NCBI GenBank assembly: GCA_039619475.1
Contig: CM077115.1
Coordinates: 224,053,291-224,117,290, forward strand
Direction: 5' to 3'
Origin: Icerya purchasi
Taxonomy: Eukaryota > Arthropoda > Insecta > Hemiptera > Monophlebidae
Length of the DNA stretch: 64,000 nt
Shown: positions 24,705 to 36,700 of the stretch, in pieces
Position numbering within the stretch: position 1 is the first letter of the stretch
Layout of the letters: each line of letters begins with the position of its first letter
Translations under genes and position numbers: made by a program
The notes under the pieces: generated by a model
Told to the model about the DNA's origin: nothing
Seen by the model: only the letters and a program-made list of their open reading frames with translations
Databases searched by the model: none

Positions 24705-26095
24705 TTTTTTTTTTTTTTTTTTTTTTTTTTGGCTTGGTTTATCTTTTAACCTTTTAGCCAGTTTATATGTTAAACATGTAATATAATATTCAAGTCTTAA
24801 ATTTCAATATTGCATTTTTTGAGGTATTGATAAAGTTGTTTACATGCCTGACCTAGTGGATTTGTGAGTATGGTTACTGTGTTTATCGGTAACGTGTGAT
24901 ATACTTGAGTTAATCTATTTGTAAGTTCTTCTCGTTGTTTTTGGAACTGAACACATTGCCATAGGAGATGGTTAATATTTTCTTCATAGTCTTTATTACA
25001 GTACTGACATTTATCCGATTCGATAATGTTCAATTTTTTTAAACGATCTGCTGTTCTGGTATGCCCTGTTCTAAGCCGGATGATTTGCTTTATGTAGTTG
25101 CTAGGTAGGTTCTCGTTCACTTGAAGGTACCATGGGTTCTTAATCTGTTGCTCTTTTTGTATATTGAAATAATATTTTCCACTGTTCATGCTATTCTGTT
25201 CAAAATTAATTTTTTGTTTATTTGTTACTATATTTTTAACGGTATGTACGTAATCTGTCCAGTGATATTTAATTTGTTCACATTTCCGATTTTCGGTAAC
25301 TTTTTTTGTTAAGTTATCCACGAATTCATTCCCTTTTATTCCGCTATGTCCTGGTATCCACTTTAGCACTACGTGATTATTGTATTTTACTTTTGCAGAT
25401 TCTATTTTCCTTTTTATTTTCCAAACGATATTGTTGTCAGTTGTGTCATTTATAATTTTATATAATGCGCTCAGTGAATCGGTTAATATCAGAAAATTAT
25501 GATTTCTATTTTCGGTGTTTACGAATTTGTCGATTGCTTGATAGAGCGCGTATAATTCAGTTGTACATGACGAATTTGTCATGGGGATTCGGAACGTTCG
25601 ATATTTGTTTGTAGTTTTATTGTATATTGCGCAGGAACAAACTCTTTTTTCTATATTTAATGACCCATCAGTGTAAATCTGTTCATAAAGACGATATTTC
25701 TTTTCCACTATGTCTTGTAATATTTTTTCATTATATTTCTGGTAAACTTTTTCAAATTCATTTGTTATATCTATGTGGATATTTTCTAGCATATTGAAAT
25801 AGTCTATGTCTTTATACTTTGATTTCGATTCTTCGAATGGTTCGATATCCTTTAGGCGCTGTCTACTATCGACTAAAGCAGGTATACTTTTATTAGTCCA
25901 GTAATTATTATTGTTAATAAGTTCGGTTAATATTAGTAACCTATTGTTAAGGGGGTGACCTGGATTTGATTTGATTTTTAACATGTATTTATCTGCTATG
26001 TATTGTGTTCTTAAATCAGTCGTAATCTCTGCGGTTTCGTAATGTAGCACATGCGGGCTTTCTTCTTTGCAGCATAAGAAGGTTCGACAAGTATA
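24705..26095 (-). mobile_element. 5'-truncated LINE, young copy with intact ORF2 C-terminus
   Basis: Poly(A) on the minus strand is the T-run at 24705-24730, followed inward by a 3' UTR of about 65 bp and a long open frame. The copy starts just after the RT thumb and is the least decayed mobile element in the window, with no stop or frameshift in over 1.2 kb. Flanking target duplications were not located. The 3' UTR (ggcttggtttatc) differs from families A, B and C, so this is a fourth LINE family. Confidence 0.85.
24797..26050 (-). CDS. LINE ORF2 C-terminal part: RNase H and zinc knuckle
   Basis: 417-codon frame. The first codon is GTG and the frame is open for about 15 more codons upstream, so the start is a truncation point, not a real initiator. 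Residues about 125-255 form RNase H: IYTDGSLNIEK (first Asp), SCTTELYALYQAI (Glu), LILTDSLSALYK (Asp) and KWIPGHSGIKGNEFVDNL (His and last Asp). All four acidic residues are present, so RNase H could be catalytically intact. RLRTGHTRTADRLKKLNI and the zinc motif CQYCNKDYEENINHLLWQC follow at about 330-370. This arrangement is the ORF2 tail of Jockey/R1/I-group LINEs, where RNase H removes template RNA during target-primed reverse transcription. The RT and endonuclease domains are missing, so the copy cannot move on its own. Confidence 0.85.
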   Translation of the reverse strand: MLHYETAEITTDLRTQYIADKYMLKIKSNPGHPLNNRLLILTELINNNNYWTNKSIPALVDSRQRLKDIEPFEESKSKYKDIDYFNMLENIHIDITNEFEKVYQKYNEKILQDIVEKKYRLYEQIYTDGSLNIEKRVCSCAIYNKTTNKYRTFRIPMTNSSCTTELYALYQAIDKFVNTENRNHNFLILTDSLSALYKIINDTTDNNIVWKIKRKIESAKVKYNNHVVLKWIPGHSGIKGNEFVDNLTKKVTENRKCEQIKYHWTDYVHTVKNIVTNKQKINFEQNSMNSGKYYFNIQKEQQIKNPWYLQVNENLPSNYIKQIIRLRTGHTRTADRLKKLNIIESDKCQYCNKDYEENINHLLWQCVQFQKQREELTNRLTQVYHTLPINTVTILTNPLGQACKQLYQYLKKCNIEI

Positions 26096-26099
26096 TCAA

Positions 26100-26775
26100 A
26101 AAAGCTGATAGCTTTGTGAGACGTGTGGCGCATCATTACACCGGGATTGAAAATATGTTAAGAATAAAACTGGACACTACTGATGCGTTATGCTCTTAGC
26201 TCGATCTCGGACCCTTAAATAAAAAATAGCTTTTCAAAATGAGGATTACTCAAAGGATTAAACAGCGAGCGTAAAAATAAAGATTAAAAAAAAATCAGGT
26301 AACTTACTTATATTAGTAAAGTAAGTCGAAGTAAGTGCGTTAAGTGTATCGCTAAAATACGAAAGAAATAATGAACATTCAACAAGATAAATTACCGCAA
26401 TGGGTAAATTCAGCGATAGATTGGCAAAAGGACGGAATCAGCTGGAAACAAATGACGAAGGCCCCATATTAACCAGAGTGGAAACATCGATTCATTCGGT
26501 CTTAAAGCAATAATTGTGAATTTCGAGACTTGGAAAAAGTTTCCCCTCGCAACCTCTCTGAACGGTTGCAAGAAATCGAACTGAAAGCTTGTGACGGAAG
26601 ATGCAAAGGGATTATATAGGTCGTAAGCGTTTAGTTTCTGAAGAATTGATGTCGAAGCAATCTCTTTTTCTGTTGGAATTTAAAATTTGTCGGACTTGAC
26701 CGGATTTTTAGCCGAGCTCAGTCGGTCATGCGCCAGTACGAGGAGCAACAAGACCATCCATGGAAAGGATTTTTG
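26100..26775. other. sequence between two LINE insertions
   Basis: No gene recognised. Stops interrupt all frames. It could contain the eroded host target of the two flanking LINE insertions. Confidence 0.35.
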
Positions 26776-26776
26776 T

Positions 26777-26777
<1 letters not shown>

Positions 26778-26809
<32 letters not shown>

Positions 26810-27110
26810 GAGCTCGGTGTTAACACTGCCCCAACTACATGGACCTAGATCACCTACTCAGATTCTGAGGCGATCGGAGATAGAAAGTATAAAGGAAAGA
26901 AGGAGGGGAATAACGGCTGGAGATGGGAAGGAAAGGATAAAGGAAGCATTGAAAGGGGTAGGAAGATCCAACGCCAAAAGTTCGGCGTATAAATGAGAGC
27001 ACTGAGGAAAAAGAGCAAGGCATTCAAAAAGGATATGGTTGGGGTCGCATATAAAGGAAGGATCAGTAGAGTGGATAGGATCAGAGCCGGTTAACGACAA
27101 AAATATAACT
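26778..27110 (-). mobile_element. LINE 3' end, family A
   Basis: The tail is the T-run at 26778-26805. On the minus strand the last 80 codons read CDPNHILFECLAL (zinc-motif Cys and His), then SFILSFPSPAVIPLLLSF, then ISDRLRI and a stop at 26858. The same ending occurs at 54.1 kb (SFVLSFSSPDIIPVLQSF), 52.5 kb (SSILSFPNQAIFPIIASF) and 63.95 kb, which defines family A. Everything upstream of the zinc motif is lost by 5' truncation. Confidence 0.8.
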
Positions 27111-27360
27111 TTGAGAATATTTATTTTGGAGAATCACACAGAATTTTCAAAATGTATTTGCAAGCCGAAATTAATCGCCTCCAGTGTTAGTCGACTGATA
27201 ACAGAATACGCGACGTGGGGCGTCATGTTAAAACATCCTCGTTACAATTTTTTTTCTGCGTGAACTGGGAATTGCACGAAAAATCACGCGGTTCGGAACG
27301 TTAGACTTTTGCGCGTAAAACGTGACCGGTGAATACTTATCGGTAGGTATACAGTAGCGA

Positions 27361-27861
27361 GCCATGTTTTTATCCACTTTACGAAGAGCCATGTTTTTAT
27401 CCACTTTATGAAGAGCCATATTTTTATCCACTTTACGAAGAGCCATGTTTTTATCCACTTTACGAAGAGCCATGTTTTTATCCACTTTACGAAGAGCCAT
27501 GTTTTTATCCACTTTACGAAGAGCCATATTTTTATCCACTTTACGAAGAGCCATGTTTTTATCCACTTTACGAAGAGCCATATTTTTATCCACTTTACAA
27601 AGAGCCATGTTTTTATCCACTTTACGAAGAGCCATATTTTTATCCACTTTACGAAGAGCCATGTTTTTATCCACTTTATGAAGAGCCATATTTTTATCCA
27701 CTTTACGAAGAGCCATGTTTTTATCCACTTTACGAAGAGCCATGTTTTTATCCACTTTACGAAGAGCCATATTTTTATCCACTTTACGAAGAGCCATGTT
27801 TTTATCCACTTTACGAAGGGCCATATTTTTATCCACTTTACGAAGAGCCATATTTTTATCT
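27361..27861 (-). repeat. 27-bp minisatellite, 18.5 copies, open in frame
   Basis: Eighteen complete units, each exactly 27 bp with no indel (27361-27846), plus a 15-bp partial unit. The unit on the plus strand is gccatgtttttatccacttt then acgaaga. Because 27 is divisible by three and the unit lacks stops in several frames, the array is open on both strands. The minus strand reads MALRKVDKN repeatedly within a 235-codon ORF (27228-27935); the plus strand reads FIHFTKSHV repeatedly. Units vary mainly at one A/G transition, with units 8-13 alternating strictly, so a 54-bp higher-order unit may be forming. Whether any protein is made is unknown. Confidence 0.95.
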
Positions 27862-27939
27862 TTAGAATTTCGCATGTGAATTGTTGAAAGCCTCAGTCGA
27901 TCATTGGAACAAAGAGTTTGCTTATTACATCGCATCTAT

Positions 27940-29560
27940 CGCAAAATAATGTTCATACTGGACATCAGAATTTCCACAATAACCGGCGAACAATGCAGTA
28001 ACCTGAACATTTTATCACTCTGCAATGTTTCACGATAATTTTCACGATAATTTCTATGAAATTTTATGGTTTTTTTTAAATATTTTCTGTCATACCAAGT
28101 TCAACTGTAAAATAAACTTTTCGCATCCTATCAGATTTCAAGTGTAATTTTTGGTACAATGATACTCGTGAAACTGGAGGGGGGGGGGCGATGTGCATCT
28201 TTATTTTATTTTCATTTTACTTTTCGGCTCATTAACAAAGGATTATTGCTCCCAAAAACGGTAGAAGTATTTACGAAAAAACTAGCAGTAGTAATAACGG
28301 ACATAGAACACCGAGAAACGTAGTAAATGGTCGGAAGATAAAATAGGAATGAAGCGCTCGGTGGAATAGAATGCTTGAATGATTACCTAATGGACGCTTT
28401 ATTGAGGTGCAGCGGTCAAAATGGAGAAGAAAAAAAAACAAAAAGAAATAAAAACGAGGCGGATGACGGAAAACAATAGCATCAAAATCGTCCAAAGCTA
28501 TATATGCATAGAAGAAATCTCCATGCTGGCTCTGATGGACGTGCATCCTGTGGGCTATTCCCTACGGCGAATATCAGTTGTCGGATATTTTTCTCATTTT
28601 TTCTACCGTTGAAATTTTACGTTTAAATTATCGCAGATTTGGAACTTCATTTTTAAACTCGTCCGTCGAATACAAGTTATAGAACGTTTCCAGTGTCTTT
28701 GTCACGGGAACCAAAATCGTGCAAAAGTCGCTGTGAAGATTTGGTCGATTGGATATTAATCGACTTTTTTGCGACAACCGTGCATACTGAGCTCCCTAGC
28801 AGTTGAGTGGAGGACGTATTCTAGCCTCACGTTGGTTTCTGTTTTCTCTACGGCGAAGTCGGAATAAGCGAATACATTCGTAATTTTGCTGGTTTAAAGT
28901 GAAAACATCTTATACGGCGTTTTTCGCTTGAAAAGTGATAATTTTCGAGCCTTACCATTACCTTTTTCGAGCGATTAGCAACATAATAAACGTTTTAATT
29001 CATACCACATGGGGAAACATAATTTGGAAAAAAAAATTTTTTTTTTTTTGAAACATTTAAATGCCAATGTTAATTACACCGCATGCGGAAATGGAAATTC
29101 GAATAAAGAAAACGAATTTAAAATCGCCATAGTACACCATTTAGAAGCTCATCATTGATTGAAATAGTACGTATCTTAACTGATTATATTAGTAATACGG
29201 GAAAAATACAGGAAATAAAGCTTTTGGGAAAATACAAAAATCAACTGTATGAAAAAAGAGAAAAAAAATTGAAAGATTTAAATAGATATTAATATACACG
29301 TGTGAAGCCACGAGCAAAGCTAGCGAGTAGGTAAATGGACTGTTTATAGGATAAATGAATGATGATACAATAAGAGTAGTGATAAATAAGGTATAGGAAA
29401 TAATTACAATGATAAAGCTTTGGGATCTACAGAAATAGCATTCGATTGACAAGACTGGAAACCGTATTTTTAATATTTGCTACCGGGGGAATGTTATTTA
29501 TGCTCAAATTTGACATCGTTACTCAACTACTGTAGTTTGCCGCATGTGAAACGTGAAGAC
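27940..29560. other. anonymous sequence
   Basis: No gene recognised. A G run of ten to eleven bases lies at 28179-28189 and A/T runs at 29027-29050. The small ORFs on both strands around 28.3-28.6 and 29.2-29.45 kb have low-complexity hydrophobic or basic composition. Confidence 0.4.
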
Positions 29561-29565
29561 CATTG

Positions 29566-29625
29566 TTTTTTTTTTTGGGCGGTGATAAACGTCTTTGCCC
29601 CAAAAGAGAGAAAGAATCTTTACAT
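29566..29625 (-). mobile_element. probable LINE 3' terminus, family A (diverged)
   Basis: A T-run (29566-29576) is followed by gggcggtgataaacgtctttgccccaaaagag. This resembles the family A ends at 51.56 kb (gggttcgtcataaagacattggcccaagaagag) and 63.82 kb. Only the terminus is recognisable. Confidence 0.42.
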
Positions 29626-31780
29626 AAATATAATTCTCGATAAAACAAAAATTTTTTTATTAATTTCCAAGCACAGATTTAAATGGCCATTAATACACGA
29701 GTAAAGCCATGAGTTATAAACATTATTATAAGACAGAAATATTTTAAATTTAACAATAATATCGAATTAAGCCGTTCGAGTTTATTACTTCACATATTTT
29801 TCATCTATATTCTAATGAAAATTTTTTATCTGGCAGTATTACATAAATAAAATATATTTCTAAGAAGATGATCCCATTTTTCAACGTTTATTTTAATGAG
29901 CATTGAGTATCCGCACTAAATATAATTTTTAAAAATTTTGAAAAAGCCGATGATTTTAAAAATAGTATAAAAGCCTTTGTGTTTTTCTTTAATGTTAAGA
30001 ATATCTGTTAAAAATTCTGCATAATAAATCTATGTTGCTAGGCTCATATATATATATATATATATATATATACGTTTTCACATCTTTCCCAAGGGGTCGT
30101 AAGGGACACTTAAATTTTTTTTTTTTTTTTTAACGTTTCTCCGTTGATGGATGAACCGTTTTCGGCGTTAATAAAATTACTTTTAAACCGCAAATTTTAC
30201 CTGCCATATTTTTTGCAGATTTGTCAGCGTGGTGGTATAACGGGAATTTCTCAGTCGATAATTCCTCAGCAGATTCTGCGAAAAAGTTAGACAAATATGT
30301 CCTCTGGATCTGCATCAAGCCATTATATTAGGTTAAAGTGGAAACATCGTGGCTCAGAAAAAAAAAAAAGCAACGTGTCCATTTTACCAATAGATTATCT
30401 GACCTATTTAGCTCTGGGAATGTGCCAAGTCAGCTTAACAAACGAAATCATCCCCGAACGATCGTCAACGCGAAATGGTAACGACGGAACAAAGATTTTT
30501 AAGCAGATCTGAACAGTGGGTGACGACCAAGTTAGCCAAAAAACTTCGTTACCACAAGCGACTCTGCCAATGTTGTTCAGGTAATCGCCCTGAACACAGT
30601 TTAAACCTAACAGTTTAGTTGCATATAATTTGTGGGTAAATAACGGAAATTGAAACTAATATTCTACGCGTTTTTCTTTAAAAATACCGCTTATTTGAAC
30701 GGATACTTGAGAATGTAATACATATTTACCCTAAAAAAAAAAAAAAAGAAAAAAAATATAATGAAAAAAAACCCGGAAATTTTAATCAATTGATTTTATT
30801 TAATAGCGATTCCAGACGATCAAAGCGGTTTGCAATGATGATCGCACCCTGAAATTTTGATACATCACTAAAAAAATACAAGTTATAATTCTCTTTGAAC
30901 TTAATTAAAATCAGCGTTTATGAAGTAACGTTGAGGTTTTTAGGTTAGGCCTTTCTTTCAGTAATCTCACATAAAACAAACTGCTCCATATTATTCGATA
31001 ATATAATAGGAGATAAGAAGTCGGTCGAAAAAGGGCCTATCGATTCAGTTTACAGGTATAATGCAATAGCAAGGGAAAAGAGCGAAGAAAGTAGTGCGAC
31101 CGTATTAACCGATGGCGGATTCGCGAAAATAGCGTTGCGATCCTAGTTCAGTGGTACACATATTCGATCGAAAGCTTACGGATTAAACCCAGTGAATCGG
31201 CTGGTCTGTAAAGTTCAATAATAGACGACGACGCTGAAGAGGATAATGCGGACTTCTATTAAGTTATTGCATATGAAGCTAAAATTTAATTAAATCGAAC
31301 GGGGTTGATTTATTAATGCGTGACCACACGCGATTTAACAAAAGCTTCTGTTTCATTTGAGAAGATACTTCGGTAGTTTAATAATCTTTTGCATTTTTTT
31401 TTTTTGTTCTTTTCGTCGGATATACAGAAAAAATGAACAAGATAAAAGAATTAAGTTCTGGGAGAATTTAGTTTAAAATAAATTGAAGCCATTCGGATGA
31501 CATTCTTTTTTTTTTTTTTTTTTCTTCAGCCTGTTAAAACGGGTAACAAAAGTCAGTTAAGGGAACAATGAGTGCCGACAGGACCAAGCTGGGTTCGCTT
31601 CTTTTTATTTGGCGAGTAGAGTGGTGAGGGTTTACTGATGGTTAAATGATTTAGTCTTTTCTTCTTAATCAAATGTAAATATATTAAACATTTCTACTTC
31701 GGTAACTCCATGCATTTACCCACGTTATTTAAGCCTGTTCATCGTTATACAACGTTCCGAGCTTTTCGCCTATGAATTAA

Positions 31781-31856
<76 letters not shown>

Positions 31857-31960
31857 GTGGGGATAATATATGTTGCGCGGTCTGGTGATGAAGATAGCTG
31901 AGGCAGATTTTTTTTGCAGATACGGTTAATTTTCCGAAATTATTTGTCGCTTAAATTTAT
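29626..31960. other. anonymous AT-rich sequence with microsatellites
   Basis: No gene recognised. It holds a TA array at 30046-30072, T-runs at 30116-30131 and 31506-31524, and the AG array described separately. Confidence 0.4.
31783..31855. repeat. (AG) microsatellite, about 36 units
   Basis: Uninterrupted dinucleotide array of about 73 bp, the longest perfect AG array in the window, flanked by unique sequence. Confidence 0.95.
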
Positions 31961-31967
31961 CGTTATT

Positions 31968-32230
31968 TGGTTCTTGCAGATACGATCGGAAATAATGTTT
32001 TTATTTTCACTATAAATGACGAAATCGTCGGCTTACGATAGCATGTTAGATCCTGTGAGTATGGAAAGATTAAAAAGTTTTCTTATGTAGATATTAAACA
32101 GTGTAGGACTTAAAACTGACCTTTGATGTAATCCATTAAATGCTCTCCTACTTTCAAATAGTTCATAAAATATAATTGTTTGTCCCGAAATAATTCACGA
32201 ATAAATTTAGCGAGATTTATAAGTACAACG
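31968..32230 (-). pseudogene. LINE reverse transcriptase palm fragment
   Basis: The minus strand reads SRRAFNGLHQRSVLSPTLFN and then, after a short gap, a stop followed by ADDFVIYSENKNII. The first block matches RT motif B (G-x-PQGS-V-L-SP-LF-N-Y). The second matches motif C, where the Tyr of YADD is now a TAA stop (complement of about 32033-32035). Roughly 85 codons are recognisable. The neighbouring RT blocks at 32.3-33.2 kb lie on the wrong side of this fragment for one collinear gene. Confidence 0.68.
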
Positions 32231-32291
32231 GTTGGCCTCAACTGCCCGTTAAAATAAAAATATTTACATTACCGAAGCCCCCCCCCCCTTT

Positions 32292-33175
32292 TTATATCCG
32301 GCCTTTAAGAACTCTTTTTTTTAATAAATGGGCGTAATAAATATCATTCAACTGATAATCTATATAGTCTACAATGTGACTTTTAATAATGGAAAATAGA
32401 AGATTCATCAATACGGGCTGCAATTGTAATATTTTTGAGACTTTTTTTATTCTAGGTTTTATTTCTGTAGAAACTCGTAGGTTTGTAGTTAAAAGCATTG
32501 TGGAAAGAATGATTAGGCGGAAAATCTTGAAAATTGTCAGAATCCATCTCGGAAGATATTGAAGTGTTCGAAAGCTATGCTGGGATCGATAATATTTTAA
32601 TGGGAATACACACCGGTTAGAGCACAGATACTGTCGTATGGTGAATGTATAATGAGCGTTTGAGATTTTTTGTAAAGCAGAATGGTGGACTGTATCTAGC
32701 TTTTGTAGGATGTAATAATGCAGAATACATTTTGCAGTCTTAATTGATTCTAATAGGGATTTAAGATTTGTAGACATTAACGAGTAATTTTGGATTCATA
32801 TGAAGTTTTTAGAAAGGTATTTTATAATAGGAATGAACTCGAATCTTGCAGACAACTGATTTGTTAAAATCAGCATATATTGTTTCCGAGGATTAAACAT
32901 TTAAACCACATTAGGCCATTTTTGGAAATTTTTAGATTTTTTCTTGCAGGATCGATTGGGTATCATCTGATGATCACAGGAACTTGAGTCATAAATAGAA
33001 AGCCGGACTACCATATTGGTATTTGAATACGTTTAATTTGAACAGTTCACTTTGTTAAGAAGTTCTAGATGAACTTTATCATTTTTCCAACTGCTCTCTT
33101 CTTAATTTGACTATTAAGACATGTTACCATAGACGCTTGTATGCTTTTTCAATGTCAAAGGTTAAACATTTGCTC
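32292..33175 (-). pseudogene. LINE reverse transcriptase pieces: motif A and thumb
   Basis: At 33159-33126 the minus strand reads FDIEKAYKRLW, the RT motif A block (usually FDLEKAYDRVW; the second catalytic-region Asp is replaced by Lys). At 32777-32292 an open 161-codon frame contains LQKLDTVHHSALQKISNA, the thumb block seen as LD-x-VQ-x-x-AL-R-x-x-x-GA in Jockey-type LINEs. Motifs B and C, which should lie between them, are absent here and appear instead downstream at 31.97-32.23 kb. The copy has either lost its palm by deletion or been rearranged. Confidence 0.6.
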
Positions 33176-33499
33176 CTGTGGACTAACTACGTAACTTGAT
33201 GCTGATTTCCAGCTTGATAAGGTGAATTGTTACCGTCTAGGAAGAAAAGGAGACGTCTACAAGTGTCAGACAGAGCGCTGGATAGAGATATTGGACAATA
33301 ACATTTGACTGATGAGGGATGTTTGTTAAATTTCCCAATAGTACTGCTATTTTCTAGGACCCCTTTCATCTATTAATGTACTCCTAATGCTAGAGTAACC
33401 GCATCAAAGAAAATTGCAGCGTTCGAAATTTGGGTGAATAAGCGATTGTGAACGGCCGGTTGGACGGATAAAATAAGTAATAGGAGAAGATCTTACAAC

Positions 33500-33795
33500 G
33501 CTTGCAAATAGAATACGAATTGCTAACAGTCGTGGAAAAACGCAAAATAATGTATTTAGGACACATTACGAGGGGAAATGGATACGAAATACTCCAGCTA
33601 ATACTTCAGGGAAAAAATTGAAGAGAAATGGTGATACGGTAGACCGAGGATATCGCGGATACGGAATATAAAATGCTTGGCGGAAATTAACGGAATAAGG
33701 ATACTAACGGATCTGGTCAAAGATCGAGACATGTATAACGGTTTTTGGTAGCGAACATGGCAAAGAAAGAAGAACGTTCTAGGAGGATGGAATGT
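33500..33795 (+). mobile_element. LINE ORF C-terminal tail fragment (RTE-like)
   Basis: The plus strand reads VEKRKIMYLGHITRGNGYEI and then LQLILQGK, followed after a frameshift by RPRISRIRNIKCL and LTDLVKDRDMY. This is the tail of the LINE ORF class in which K-R-K/R-x-x-Y-x-GH-x-x-R is followed by a glycine/arginine-rich step, then a W/I-rich segment ending in DR (commonly annotated as RTE-like or endonuclease-reverse transcriptase). No RT domain remains. Orientation is opposite to the fragments at 32-33.2 kb. Confidence 0.66.
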
Positions 33796-33799
33796 CGCG

Positions 33800-36700
33800 C
33801 GACTCCCATTTTATATTGTATATCTGAAGCAGAAATAACTTGGCATTACCGGATAGATGTTTAAGCATAAACGGGTGGATCGAAATAAGGTGTACCCGCT
33901 TTCATTATTAAAAGTAAAATTAAATTTGGGCAGAAACAAAGGCCGATCACATACTCCCATTTCACCGAGAAACAGTGTATTATTTGTCGTAACGGTTTTT
34001 TACAGACTAGGAATGATGCGGAAAAAGAAGAGGAAGAATAAACTTTGGCGAAATGTTTTACAAAAGAAGTCGCTACTGTGTCTACCATCATTGCTGTTCC
34101 GATATTTTAATGAATATTTGGAGCGGGAGCTTGATAATTTCCATCGAGTTATTTTATTTTCCTCCCCATCAAAAATTTATGGAGGATAAAAAAGATATCC
34201 AATCCTTAAATTTTTTTCTTTAGCGCGGATGCAAATTGAGCATATAACCTATATTTCCTAAACGGTATGAGATTTTTATTAAAGACGCGTTTTCCGTTTT
34301 GGACTGCTTGGCGTATTTTATCACACCAACATGATACTCTATGTGGGAGGGACTTTGAAGATACCTTAAATATTGACACTTCAGTTGCCCTATAGATCGC
34401 TTGAAGAAACATCTTCGGTTTTTCTTTGATAGATTTCTTTTAAGAACCATGTTAGGGCAGCTATGGTTTTCTAGATGTAAGAATATCTTGTGTCCTGTCT
34501 GATTCTAATCAGGAATATCTACGCATTTAACTTGGCCTATATACAGTCGTCTGTGCCAACCAAGAACATGGCCAAATTCGGAATTCGAGGGGTTCCTTCT
34601 AGAAAGCACTGCTGGCAGCGAGGGAAGTTTTAACGTGAAAAAGGAGAATAAATATGAGTGGGAAGATTATCGTTTGTTATTGTGGGTGACATATTGGATT
34701 AAACTTCGTTACTGGATTTTAAGCTTGCGCGCCAGTAGAAGTTGATTTCTTAACTTGCGTCACGAAAAATGTATTCGTGATTTCTACATTTTTTAAAAAT
34801 ATCAAAATTCTGTCATCGCTAATTCCAGAATCAGCTGCAACATTAATTCGGGTTATCTATCTGTTCTTTTAAAGCCACAAAATTGTCTCTAATAAAGAAA
34901 AGAACAATTAATGGAATCGCCTTTGTTTCTCCTGAAACGCAACAAACCTAGTTATTGGAATGGATGCTATTTGAAGAAAAGAGTTTGGTGATGTTTTCAA
35001 TTTTTTAAAACAAGAGGTTGTTAAATTGGACTTTAAGACTTTTGGTATTATTATTAACAGTATACGTATTAGAGGAAAAGAAATGATCGATTTTCTGCCT
35101 GTTATCGGGTCATCAGGAAGTGGTATTAAGGAATATCATTGATTACCCGGGAGCTGTTAGTAGTTGTTTGTTTCGATTGTAGGGCAGTGGTACGGCTTGC
35201 ATTACTTTGATCGAGTTTCACGACTACCTGTACGTACTAGTGTTCAAGCTTGTTTTTCCTGTACTTGTTGTTTTACTAAATTTGCATTGCTTCTTGTAAC
35301 GGTCAGAGATACCGACGACCGTTGTTGTGAAGAGCCACAGCCTTTTTCACTGTCCCCGCTTGTTGACGGTTTCAGTGGGATGTCCGGTCGAAACTCAGAA
35401 ACAAAATCGATAATAATTAAAATAAACATGCCATCGATCGATTATTAAACAGCTCTATACGTTTTTGTTTCTTCGTAACGAACAGAGGTTGGTTAATTTT
35501 ATTTTTTCACTTATCATGATGATCATGCGGATTAATCTTCCCGAAAATAATATTTTTCGATTTTAAATTGAATAACTGTTACGCGCTTTAATATCGAATA
35601 ACATTATGCACGATATCTGTTGTTAATTTCGTAGCCGTTGACAAACTTTTTTAAAATTATGTATATTATTGCCGCCTCATAGAGAGTAATAAATTACATA
35701 ATAGCAGTAATAATAATGGTAATGATAGTAATAATAAAATTATTAAGATTGTGTTATTGTTAGAATTAGCGAGATTTTAAGTTGGCCTATTTCACTTGAG
35801 TAGGGCGAATAGGTGAAAAGGGGTCGGTCCCGAGATTTCCGTATTAACATTTACGCGTCCTTAATTATGAACAAATTGGATGGTTCAATAGTTCTAGATG
35901 GATTAGGGGAGGAGGTTGACGCTCCTTTTAGACAAGCTCATCTAGAAAAAAAAAAAAAACAAAAAAAATAATTTTAAAACAATAAAAAAGAACTGAAATG
36001 CGACCAAAATATAAATAAATAATCGAATAAATAAAATATTAGAAATAAAAAATCCGAATGAAAGTATCAAAACGAAAGGGAATTGTAAAATTAGAACAAT
36101 CTCGCCGCGAGCGAAATAAAAGATTTACCGATTTTTAATCTTGCCTACTGGCGAACAAAGAAATAACGTTCGAATGGCAGTAATTCTGAATAAAGAGAAT
36201 AATGCAACTAGCGGCTAGTCACAGGTATCCTCCCTCCGGTGACGTCGCAACGAAATCACCCGTTCCAGTTACCGTGATATTATCGACGAATTTCAGAAAT
36301 TCGGAAAACGTTAATTACAGACAAACAGACACACAGAGACATGATTAAGGAAAATATGAAATAAAAGCAAGCCGCACATTTCAGAGACCGAGGCAGGAGG
36401 GAATTTCCGTTATTAACTAATTTCTCGTTAATTCGATTACAAAGTAATCGCACCGGTGTTCGATAGCAGGCAAAATCAGCAGTAGAGTGAAGAGTGCACC
36501 AATTTCTCTGGTAGTACACCATCACTAGTGTATCTACATTGCGGTCGAGTAAGTGGAACAGCTTGTAATTTCTTCTGCTACCACATCACTAACTCTACAC
36601 CCATTATTCGCTAACTGTGAATCGACAAAACCAGAGTCTGCGGAACATGTTGTCTGTTTCAAGTAAAACTGCGATTTATTCAACGGCAATTGCGTGTTTA

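Noticed and set aside
27361..27861. Regular short repeats resembling a CRISPR array
   Set aside because: Units are contiguous 27-bp tandem copies with no unique spacers, and the sequence is eukaryotic.
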